Part shown: piece after piece, positions 1-5,518 of the stretch
Numbering within the stretch: position 1 is the first letter of the stretch
How the letters are laid out: every line of letters starts with the position of its first letter
Position numbers and translations under genes: made by a program
Notes under the pieces: generated by a model
What the model was told of the DNA's origin: nothing
The model's input: the letters and a program-made list of their open reading frames with translations, nothing else
Databases searched by the model: none
Source of the DNA: Promethearchaeota archaeon
GTDB lineage: Archaea > Asgardarchaeota > Lokiarchaeia > Sigynarchaeales > SOKP01
NCBI GenBank assembly: GCA_019894735.1
Contig: JAGXOB010000117.1
Coordinates: forward strand, 1-7,131
DNA: 7,131 nucleotides
Direction of reading: 5' to 3'

Positions 1-271
1 CATTAGTGAGGTTGGACCCAAGGGGTCTTTTCTAAGTAAACGGCACACGGTCAGAAATATTAGGAAGGAGCTATGGTTCCCCACGCTCTTAGATCGAGAT
101 AATTACGATAATTGGCTAAAATCTGGGTCTCCTGACATGGAAAAAAGATGTCGTGATCGCAAAGAAGAACTTCTTAGGAAACACGAGCCAATACCATTAG
201 AAGACGATGTCAAAAACGATCTTGAGAAAATTATTGAAAGTGCGAAAAGAAACCTTTCAAAACAACATTAA
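1..271 (+). CDS. Trimethylamine methyltransferase family (MttB superfamily) protein, C-terminal fragment
   Basis: Reading from base 2, 89 codons stay open to a TAA at 269-271; the gene starts before the window. The visible residues match what I know of the C-terminal end of MttB-superfamily corrinoid methyltransferases: a 'SEVGPKGSFLSKRHT' stretch, then 'RKELWFP.LLDRDNYDNW', then a charged helical tail. Family members move a methyl group from a methylated amine to a corrinoid protein, feeding methyl-dependent energy or one-carbon metabolism. Classic MttB carries pyrrolysine at an in-frame amber codon; MtgB-type relatives lack it and use glycine betaine or similar quaternary amines. The region that would separate these is not in the window, so the substrate is unknown and no gene symbol is given. 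The PIG-L family gene follows after 35 bases with no obvious terminator between, which suggests cotranscription. No corrinoid protein or methyltransferase activator is visible. Confidence 0.82.
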   Translation, partial: ISEVGPKGSFLSKRHTVRNIRKELWFPTLLDRDNYDNWLKSGSPDMEKRCRDRKEELLRKHEPIPLEDDVKNDLEKIIESAKRNLSKQH

Positions 272-306
272 AAGGGGATTTTAAATTATAATTAAGATAG
301 GTAATT

Positions 307-1143
307 ATGATTGAATCAAAAAAATTGAATATTCTTGCAATATTTGCCCATCCTGACGATCTTTCCATATTTTGCGCCGGAACACTAGCAAGATGGGCAG
401 AAGAAGGCCATCATATATATGCATTATGTTGTACCAGTGGTGAAGTGGGAACTTTAAGGCGAGATTTAACCAAAGAGCAGGTTGCCGCTACTCGGGAAAA
501 AGAAGTTAGAGCTGCGAACGATTTAATTGGAGTAAAAGAAACAATAATTCTTGATTACCCTGATGCGGGATTTATTAACGGTGCTGAACTTCGGAAAAAA
601 CTTATATATTATGTTAGAAATTTAAAAGCAGATCGAGTGGTAACCTTTGATCCTTGGGTTACTTATGAGGTTCACCCCGATCACTTAATAGTAGGGCGAA
701 TGGCAGCCGAAGCAGCAGCTTTTGCAGCGTTTCCATTGCTTCATACCGATCAAATTGAAGAAGGTGTAGAACCCTACGAGTGTTCAGAAGTTTGGTTTAT
801 GGGGCTCCTGGGTCATAAGCCTAATTATTTCGTCGATATAAGTTCGACTTTAGAAAAAAAAATTGAAGCTGCGTTAAAATTTGAGGCTACTCTTGAACTT
901 TTAGCAAATATGTTCGCTCCTAATATCGATCCTGCCAATGTTTCTCCAGAAGAACTGATAAAACTTACGAAATACGCAACTAGATTGTTTCGTTCGATGG
1001 CGATAGCAATTGGTAATAAAGTCGATTTAAAAGCAGCTGAAACCTTTTTTGTTCAAAAGACTCTTCCCGGGCATTTTGATAACTTCCAGCAATTGATGTC
1101 AGAAATGCTGGGTAATCCCTCAGAGCAACCAAAAATTTATTAG
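307..1143 (+). CDS. PIG-L/LmbE family zinc-dependent deacetylase
   Basis: 278 residues, a normal length for the family. The hallmark AHPDD lies at residues 14-18, supplying zinc ligands His15 and Asp18 and the presumed base Asp17. TSGEVG is at 43-48, FDP at 114-116, and HPDH at 123-126 supplies the third zinc ligand. Known members remove an N-acetyl group from GlcNAc-containing substrates such as GlcNAc-phosphatidylinositol, mycothiol or bacillithiol precursors and chitobiose; this one's substrate cannot be read from sequence. Odd point: the acidic residue usually found just after AHPDD (AHPDDE or AHPDDxE) is missing, since the sequence continues Leu-Ser. No signal peptide or membrane segment is seen, so it is probably cytoplasmic. 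AGGT at 299-302, four bases before the ATG, supports this start. It sits 35 bases after the methyltransferase fragment, and a hairpin terminator overlaps its stop codon. Confidence 0.9.
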   Translation: MIESKKLNILAIFAHPDDLSIFCAGTLARWAEEGHHIYALCCTSGEVGTLRRDLTKEQVAATREKEVRAANDLIGVKETIILDYPDAGFINGAELRKKLIYYVRNLKADRVVTFDPWVTYEVHPDHLIVGRMAAEAAAFAAFPLLHTDQIEEGVEPYECSEVWFMGLLGHKPNYFVDISSTLEKKIEAALKFEATLELLANMFAPNIDPANVSPEELIKLTKYATRLFRSMAIAIGNKVDLKAAETFFVQKTLPGHFDNFQQLMSEMLGNPSEQPKIY

Positions 1144-1176
1144 CTCAACTGAGGGCTATTATCTTTTTTTGTTTTT
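1117..1176 (+). terminator. Hairpin plus T-tract terminator after the PIG-L gene
   Basis: CCCTCAG at 1117-1123 pairs perfectly with CTGAGGG at 1149-1155. An inner AGC/GCT pairing (1124-1126 with 1143-1145) can extend the stem across a three-base bulge. T-runs follow at 1164-1170 and 1172-1176. The left arm lies inside the last codons of the deacetylase and the inner right arm touches its stop codon. In archaea the T-tract alone can stop transcription; the hairpin strengthens the call. Confidence 0.6.
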
Positions 1177-1214
1177 AAGACTATGTGACTTTTTTGTCAA
1201 TTAAGTTAAATATC

Positions 1215-1223
1215 TTTATATAA
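1215..1223 (+). promoter_or_regulatory. Candidate TATA box for the GPH transporter gene
   Basis: TTTATATAA matches the archaeal TATA consensus and is the same nonamer found at 6488-6496 before the second transporter. A start site about 25 bases downstream would leave a leader of roughly 70 bases before the ATG at 1316. AT richness makes chance matches likely. The rest of 1144-1315 is AT-rich spacer with no other feature seen. Confidence 0.35.
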
Positions 1224-1315
1224 TTACTCGGTAAAGTATAATTTAATCTGAAATATAACTAAAAAAAAATTTAATTAAATTCGGAATTAAATTAAAAAAA
1301 AATAGTGATTCATGA

Positions 1316-2713
1316 ATGAATGAAGTTGATATAGAGAGAACTGGGAAAATCCCATCTATAATAAATATGATTTCATATGGTACTTCTGGTTTCTGGGGCA
1401 TGTTTACTTGGACTGTTTTTGGCTCGTATGTTTTTTTCTTTTATGAGAGAACTGTTGGCTTACCAGTAGAATATATATTTTTTGCAATGCTAATTTTTAC
1501 GCTTTGGGACGCTATTAATGATCCATTAATAGGATTCTTAACAGACCGAATATTGGGAAACTTCACAAGAAAATTTGGAAAAAGATTTCCTTGGATAATT
1601 CTTGGCATCATACCAGCTAATTTTGTTTTTATACTTCTATTTATGCCACCCACAGTTAATGTAGCGACAAATCCACTTCCTATCTTTTTCTGGATTATAT
1701 TCTCAACCTGTCTTTTTGATACCGTTACAACACTTTGTTTCGTAAATATTAACGCTCTTTTTCCTGATAAATTTCGTACCGATAAAGCTCGTAGAAGAGC
1801 TGGTGGTATTCTGACATTTTTTTCAATCAACGCATTACCAATTGCTACTATGATACCTCCATTAATTATAGATTTTGATAATCAAGCTACATTTATCCCT
1901 ATGGCGTTTATATGTTTTACAATTATCGCAACCATCTCAATATTATTTTTACCTGGAATGTATGAAAATAAAGAGCTTATTGATAGGTATTATGTGAGTA
2001 AGGAAAAACCCGAAGGTTTTATGGCAGCATTGAAGTCTACATTAAAACAAAAAAGTTTTGTATATTATATTGTTTTATTCTTCGGATTTCAAGTAGTTAC
2101 AGGCTCCTTAACTGCGTCTATTCCTTATGCTGTGGATATCGTTTTAGGAGGCACTCCTAATGATACTATCCTTCTTTTTGCGGCGTTTCTTATCGGAGCA
2201 CTTATATCGATACCTTTTTGGATAAAAATCGCTAAAAAAATTAAAAATAATAAAAAAACAGCTGTAATAGGCGGGTTTTCTTTAGTAATAGGAACCTTTT
2301 TAAGTTTTTTTTATACCAGTGTACTCGATTCTATGATATACGAATTTATTTTGGGATTTTCTATGGGAAATTTCTGGGCTTTAATGACAATTTACTTTGC
2401 AGATGTTCTTGACGAAAGAATAACTATAACTCGCACAGATGTAAGGGGCACCTCTGTAGGTGTATCGAGTTTTTTCTCACGGTTGTCTCGAAGCTTTCAA
2501 ATAGCAATTTTTTCGATTGTCCATATACTTACTGGTTTTGTAGAAGGACAAACTGCCCAATCAGAATTAGCAAAGCTTGGTGTACGTCTTCATATGAGCG
2601 TTATCCCGGCAATAGTACTAATCATCTGTGTCTTAATATATTGGAAGTTTTACCCCATTACGCCACAGATATGGATGGAAAACAAGAAAAAGCTCAAGGA
2701 ACTTGGATTTTAA
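1316..2713 (+). CDS. GPH-family (MelB-like) cation:solute symporter, MFS
   Basis: 465 residues with about twelve hydrophobic segments, for example near 22-43, 52-74, 92-111, 121-145, 165-187, 193-213, 248-270, 284-305, 315-333, 341-362, 380-407 and 427-445. Signature features of the glycoside-pentoside-hexuronide:cation symporters (MFS_2) are visible: WDAINDPLIGFLTDR at 64-78, whose Asp65 and Asp69 align with the cation-site aspartates of MelB, then GKRFPW at 88-93, and in the second half ADVLDE at 362-367 followed by RTDVRGTS. The protein is inferred to import a sugar, glycoside or related organic solute with sodium or protons; the substrate is not predictable. GTGAT at 1305-1309, six bases before the ATG, fits the 3' part of an archaeal ribosome binding site. 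An overlapping ATG at 1312 stops after three codons. It converges on the next gene with a 7-base gap. Confidence 0.88.
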   Translation: MNEVDIERTGKIPSIINMISYGTSGFWGMFTWTVFGSYVFFFYERTVGLPVEYIFFAMLIFTLWDAINDPLIGFLTDRILGNFTRKFGKRFPWIILGIIPANFVFILLFMPPTVNVATNPLPIFFWIIFSTCLFDTVTTLCFVNINALFPDKFRTDKARRRAGGILTFFSINALPIATMIPPLIIDFDNQATFIPMAFICFTIIATISILFLPGMYENKELIDRYYVSKEKPEGFMAALKSTLKQKSFVYYIVLFFGFQVVTGSLTASIPYAVDIVLGGTPNDTILLFAAFLIGALISIPFWIKIAKKIKNNKKTAVIGGFSLVIGTFLSFFYTSVLDSMIYEFILGFSMGNFWALMTIYFADVLDERITITRTDVRGTSVGVSSFFSRLSRSFQIAIFSIVHILTGFVEGQTAQSELAKLGVRLHMSVIPAIVLIICVLIYWKFYPITPQIWMENKKKLKELGF

Positions 2714-2720
2714 GTGTAAT

Positions 2721-3131
2721 TTAATTTTTAACTCTTTTTTTTTTATCTTTATTTAGTACGCCTTTACTAAGATCATTTGGACTAACAGCTTTTAAATTCC
2801 CTTTCAGGTAAGACTTAATAACCTCTTTGAGAGTAATTTCTTCAGTAGGTCCAAGATAAACTGTAATGTTTAACGAATTGACCAATGCAGAGGCATTTGG
2901 TCCCAACTCACTTACGATAAGCTTTTCTGCGCCATAGCTTTTAATGATCTGAGCAGACTGTTTCCCTTTTCCACTTGGTTCTTCAACAGCAGGGTTTTCA
3001 ATTGCTTTAACTTCCGTTATCTCATTTCCCTCAATAGTTATGAAAGTAAAAGTCTCACATTTTCCGAACTCTAAGTGAAAATATTCGTTTAATCCCCCCG
3101 GTGAAAAACTAGGAATTGCTATTATTTCCAT
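2721..3131 (-). CDS. NifX/NifB-type (dinitrogenase iron-molybdenum cofactor biosynthesis fold) protein 1
   Basis: 136 residues. It shows the pattern of the small single-domain NifX/NifB-C/ORP family (Pfam Nitro_FeMo-Co): MEIIAIPS at the N-terminus, GGLNEYFHLEFGKC at 12-25, IENPA at 44-48, GKGKQSAQ at 54-61, and ELGPNASA at 75-82, followed by a 'VYLG' strand. Relatives bind or carry metal-sulfur clusters or precursors, such as the FeMo-cofactor precursor in NifX or the Mo-Cu cluster in orange protein. Cys25 is in the same place as Cys25 of the second NifX-like gene at 4292-4684. The C-terminal tail KDKKKR is basic and lies where the opposite-strand gene's T10 terminator falls. GGATGGT just upstream of the ATG is a plausible ribosome binding site. 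It is divergent from the Mrp gene across 266 bases. No nitrogenase genes are visible, so nitrogen fixation is not implied. Confidence 0.85.
   Translation of the reverse strand: MEIIAIPSFSPGGLNEYFHLEFGKCETFTFITIEGNEITEVKAIENPAVEEPSGKGKQSAQIIKSYGAEKLIVSELGPNASALVNSLNITVYLGPTEEITLKEVIKSYLKGNLKAVSPNDLSKGVLNKDKKKRVKN
2735..2744 (+). terminator. T10 tract, probable terminator of the GPH transporter gene
   Basis: Ten consecutive T lie 22 bases after the transporter stop codon, which suits archaeal poly-U termination. The tract sits inside the 3' end of the convergent NifX-like gene, where on the other strand it is read as three Lys codons. Confidence 0.5.
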
Positions 3132-3397
3132 TTTTAACCATCCAAATTTTTAGATTCTAGAAGTTAGAACTATATTTTAGTAAGTTTTCATATAATTTAA
3201 GTTTTTTAAGAATACTCATTCATTTAAGTTTTAACAATAATTATTTGTTATCTAATAGGATGTATAATTAAACTGTCAAAAAACTTCATAAAAAATAATC
3301 AAAACAGTTAATATTTAAGAACAGTTGATTCACATAGGAAAACAATATGAAACAGAAGTTTCTAAAATTAAAAACACAAAAGTAAGGTAAATTTGAT
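3132..3397. promoter_or_regulatory. Divergent intergenic region between NifX-like gene 1 and mrp
   Basis: 266 AT-rich bases must hold the promoters of both flanking genes. Possible TATA elements facing NifX-like gene 1 are near 3170-3179 and 3188-3197, but none stands out. AACAGTT occurs at 3303-3309 and 3320-3326, and its partial reverse complement AACTGT at 3271-3276. ATTTAAGTTTT is repeated at 3195-3205 and 3222-3232. These could be operator half-sites but are within what AT-rich sequence gives by chance. A 12-codon ORF lies at 3347-3385. Confidence 0.4.
3347..3385 (+). CDS. Possible 12-codon leader ORF before mrp (doubtful)
   Basis: ATG at 3347 opens a frame encoding MKQKFLKLKTQK and stops with TAA at 3383-3385. 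AGGA at 3336-3339 lies seven bases upstream, and the stop codon abuts the mrp ribosome binding site (AAGGT at 3384-3388). This arrangement would allow translational coupling or a leader-peptide effect. The composition is what random AT-rich sequence would give, so it may well be chance. Confidence 0.2.
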   Translation: MKQKFLKLKTQK

Positions 3398-4270
3398 ATG
3401 GAAAACGATGAAATTCCAGATATTGATTTAAAAAAGGTTGTAGCGGAAGGCCAGCAAGAAGTAGTGGACGATCGAATGACAAGTATTCGAGAGAACATGG
3501 CTAAAATTAAACACAAAATAGTAATCATATCGGGGAAAGGAGGCGTTGGCAAAACAACAGTTGCTGTAAATCTCGCGATAAGTTTAGCCAGTTTAGGTTT
3601 GCGTGTGGGGATATTAGATGTTGATATAACAGGACCAAATGTAAATAAAATGTTAGGGATCGATCCTGATGTAAGACCACGAGTTGATGCCGACGCAAGA
3701 AAATTTTATCCCGTGGACGGACCGCTCCACATAAAAGTCGTGAGTATGGCATTTCTAATGCAAGACAGCGATACTCCCGTAATTTGGCGTGGTCCTATGA
3801 AAATGTCAGCCGTGCGACAATTTTTAGGTGATGCTTATTGGGGGGATCTTGATTACTTAATCTGCGATTTACCTCCGGGCACTTCTGACGAAACTCTCGA
3901 TCTTCTCCAACTAATTCCAGAGGAGAATGTAGTAGTTGTGTCTACACCTCAGGAAGTCGCTCTAATGGATGCGCGAAAAACGATTGTGATGGCAAAAACA
4001 ATGGAGAGACACGTACTTGGAATCATAGAGAATATGTCTGGCTTTAAATGTCCTCATTGTAATGAAGCAATAGATCTTTACCCACCAGGTGGTGCAGAAA
4101 AAGCTTCGAAAGACTTTGGTATAAAGTTGTTAGGTAAAATACCCTTTGAAATCGAGGTTGGACAACAAGGAGATCAAGGCTTACCCTTCGTTTTAAAATA
4201 CCCTGATAGCGATAGTGCTAAAGCATTTAAATCTGCTGTATCTAAAATAAGAGAAGAATTAGAAAAATAA
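3398..4270 (+). CDS. mrp: Mrp/NBP35 (ApbC) family iron-sulfur cluster carrier ATPase
   Basis: 290 residues. A charged leader of about 38 residues precedes the deviant Walker A GKGGVGKTT at 46-54. Then come DVDITGPN at 74-81, IWRGPMK at 129-135, the DLPPGTSD switch region at 157-164, STPQE at 182-186, and the cluster-binding CxxC (Cys218, Cys221) in FKCPHC, followed by PPGG at 229-232. These are diagnostic of the Mrp/NBP35/ApbC P-loop ATPases, homodimers that bridge a 4Fe-4S cluster through the CxxC and pass it to apoproteins in the cytoplasm. There is no N-terminal MIP18/DUF59 domain and no N-terminal four-cysteine ferredoxin-like motif, as in other short prokaryotic forms. AAGGT ends nine bases before the ATG. 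NifX-like genes flank it on both sides on the opposite strand, which suggests a shared metal-cluster task. T-tracts at 4271-4288 probably end its transcript. Confidence 0.93.
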   Translation: MENDEIPDIDLKKVVAEGQQEVVDDRMTSIRENMAKIKHKIVIISGKGGVGKTTVAVNLAISLASLGLRVGILDVDITGPNVNKMLGIDPDVRPRVDADARKFYPVDGPLHIKVVSMAFLMQDSDTPVIWRGPMKMSAVRQFLGDAYWGDLDYLICDLPPGTSDETLDLLQLIPEENVVVVSTPQEVALMDARKTIVMAKTMERHVLGIIENMSGFKCPHCNEAIDLYPPGGAEKASKDFGIKLLGKIPFEIEVGQQGDQGLPFVLKYPDSDSAKAFKSAVSKIREELEK

Positions 4271-4288
4271 TTTTTTTTTATCTTTTTT
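4271..4288 (+). terminator. Poly-T terminator after mrp
   Basis: T9 at 4271-4279 and T6 at 4283-4288 begin directly after the mrp stop codon and fill most of the 21-base gap to the convergent NifX-like gene. This is a typical archaeal poly-U terminator without a hairpin. Confidence 0.6.
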
Positions 4289-4291
4289 ACC

Positions 4292-4684
4292 TTAGTGCTG
4301 GTGCTCGTGTTCGTGGCCAGAATGGCATCCACCCGAACACATTGGTCCATTTAACGCCTCTAGTTTGCCCTGTATAAAAAGTTGTAAGTTCTCTGAAATA
4401 GTTCCTTTAATTCCTCTATATAGTTCGATTCCAAATTGTGTAAACCCTTGATAGGGACGGCCACCAATACCTCCTACAATCATCTGTTCAACGTTTCTTT
4501 GTTTCATATTCATAACAGGAGCCATACAACCTGTATGTCCGTTGTTTTGAAGTGAGAACGCTTTCTTAATGTTATTATCTTGATCAATCTCTATTCCTAT
4601 AAAATAATTGCAGTGTCCAAAATGTTCGGAAATATTATCTGTTAGTTCTGGTCCTTCGGAAGGAACGCCAATAATTTTGTTCAT
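4292..4684 (-). CDS. NifX/NifB-type (ORP-like) protein 2 with Cys/His-rich C-terminal tail
   Basis: 130 residues of the same small NifX/NifB-C/ORP fold as the gene at 2721-3131. Visible elements are IIGVPSEGP at 4-12, ISEHFGHC at 18-25, the GHTGCMAP segment at 49-56, and IVGGIGGRPYQGF at 69-81, ending in a 'GKLEAL' helix. Beyond the domain, residues 116-130 form a tail with Cys116, Cys120 and His at 121, 124, 126, 128 and 130, an obvious potential metal-binding site. Family knowledge points to carrying or assembling a metal-sulfur cluster; which metal cannot be said. It converges on mrp with a 21-base gap, and NifX-like gene 1 lies on the far side of mrp, so the trio is likely functionally linked although not one operon. 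No strong ribosome binding site is seen before the ATG, so a leaderless or short-leader transcript is possible. Confidence 0.87.
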   Translation of the reverse strand: MNKIIGVPSEGPELTDNISEHFGHCNYFIGIEIDQDNNIKKAFSLQNNGHTGCMAPVMNMKQRNVEQMIVGGIGGRPYQGFTQFGIELYRGIKGTISENLQLFIQGKLEALNGPMCSGGCHSGHEHEHQH

Positions 4685-4980
4685 TTATGTCAGCTTTTTT
4701 TTGTTATTTTTTTCCTAATTTAATATTGATTTTAAATGATTATTCATAAAAAAGGTTTCGGTTATAAATAATAAATTTTGACTATTAAGGAAAATTTGTT
4801 ACAATGCTAAATCCGACAAAAAATTGAAATTCCTTTAAATCCCACGAAATGCGGGTATATATATCACCGTAATACAAAGTCTGATAAATAATAAAAGAAT
4901 AAAAACAACTAATTATATAATTTTAATACTCAAATGGAGAGTTGAAAATCTTCATAATAACAGGTAAAAGGTAATTAAAA
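4685..4980. promoter_or_regulatory. Divergent intergenic region before the longin-like gene
   Basis: About 296 AT-rich bases separate NifX-like gene 2 from the longin-like gene. TTATATAA at 4913-4920 is the best-placed TATA candidate for the latter, giving a leader of about 40 bases. TATATATAT at 4856-4864 is a second candidate with a longer leader. AAAGGT at 4967-4972 is a good ribosome binding site. On the minus strand no clear TATA box could be chosen. No open frame longer than a few codons was found and no RNA gene is evident. Confidence 0.4.
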
Positions 4981-5469
4981 ATTAGTTTAGCTCATACTCC
5001 AGATGTTTCAAAATTTTTAAAGGGGATTGTTATTTGTAAGGAAACTGGTATTTATTTATTAGATCTCATTTTAGATTCTGAAATTAATCCCATTTTGCTC
5101 TCTTCTTTTGTAGGAGCGCTTTCGTTATTTGGAGCGGAAAACTTGGGAAAGATTGAGGAGATAACAATTAAAGGACTGTCTATTCAGATGGTCATAGTGA
5201 ACAAATTTGACCTCGTTTTAATTGCGATAATGGACAAAAATTTTGTTAAAAATGATATTAGGGAAGAAGCAGTAAAAGCACTGGACATGTTTTATCACCT
5301 CTATCAAAACGAAATTGGCGATTGCACCGATGTTTCTCAGTTTGAATCGTTTAAAAAAATCTTATACGACCAAATTGTTGAGTACTTCGATCGATCTAAT
5401 GGGAAGTATAAAGAAAAAATTCGAGATTTCGGGTTTTTCACCGAAGCAATTGCACAAACGAGAAACTAA
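4981..5469 (+). CDS. Longin/roadblock-like domain protein, Asgard type, with non-canonical or damaged start
   Basis: The frame is open from 4975 to the TAA at 5467-5469. Counted from the ATT at 4981 it gives 162 residues. Predicted order is a beta hairpin (about 15-31, 'GIVICKETGIYLLDLIL'), a helix (37-50), three strands (58-85) and helices (94-110, 120-136). That is the beta-beta-alpha-beta-beta-beta-alpha-alpha order of longin domains. The wording resembles a protein type I recall as common in Lokiarchaeia, where longin and roadblock proteins are thought to partner small GTPases. No ATG, GTG or TTG lies in frame before TTG at 5095, which would delete the hairpin. AAAGGT at 4967-4972, eight bases before ATT, points to 4981 as the start. 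The alternative is ATG at 5003 with one T missing from the run at 5014-5018. Function in this cell is unknown. It converges on the DUF89 gene. Confidence 0.65.
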   Translation: MSLAHTPDVSKFLKGIVICKETGIYLLDLILDSEINPILLSSFVGALSLFGAENLGKIEEITIKGLSIQMVIVNKFDLVLIAIMDKNFVKNDIREEAVKALDMFYHLYQNEIGDCTDVSQFESFKKILYDQIVEYFDRSNGKYKEKIRDFGFFTEAIAQTRN

Positions 5470-5498
5470 CAGACTTAAATTAAATTTCAATTTCCAAC

Positions 5499-5504
5499 TT
5501 TTTT
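5499..5504 (+). terminator. Short T-tract after the longin-like gene
   Basis: T6 at 5499-5504, within the 49-base convergent gap, may end the longin-like transcript. It is short and has no hairpin, so the call is weak. Confidence 0.3.
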
Positions 5505-5518
5505 CTATCCTATAACAC

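Noticed and set aside
1441..1830. Open frame of 129 codons on the minus strand
   Set aside because: It lies wholly inside the GPH transporter gene on the other strand and its translation resembles no family; the transporter reading is clearly the real one.
3195..3232. Direct repeat ATTTAAGTTTT (3195-3205 and 3222-3232)
   Set aside because: An 11-base repeat of this AT-rich composition is expected by chance in a 266-base AT-rich spacer.
3286..3752. Two overlapping minus-strand frames (3286-3552 and 3525-3752)
   Set aside because: They run antisense to the mrp leader and Walker A region, have no ribosome binding sites, and look like translation of the complementary strand.
2721..4684. Nitrogen fixation gene cluster
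   Set aside because: NifX-like folds occur widely outside nitrogen fixation, and no nitrogenase, NifB radical-SAM or NifEN genes are visible.
4841..4855. Small hairpin CCCAC-GAAAT-GCGGG
   Set aside because: The stem has only four pairs with an A-C mismatch and no downstream T-tract; it is more likely incidental sequence beside a TATA-like element.
5095..5469. TTG at 5095 as the start of the longin-like gene
   Set aside because: It falls inside the first predicted helix and would remove the beta hairpin that begins the fold; no ribosome binding site precedes it.
5315..5515. Plus-strand frame of 66 codons overlapping the end of the longin-like gene
   Set aside because: Out of frame with the longin-like protein, with no recognisable motif.
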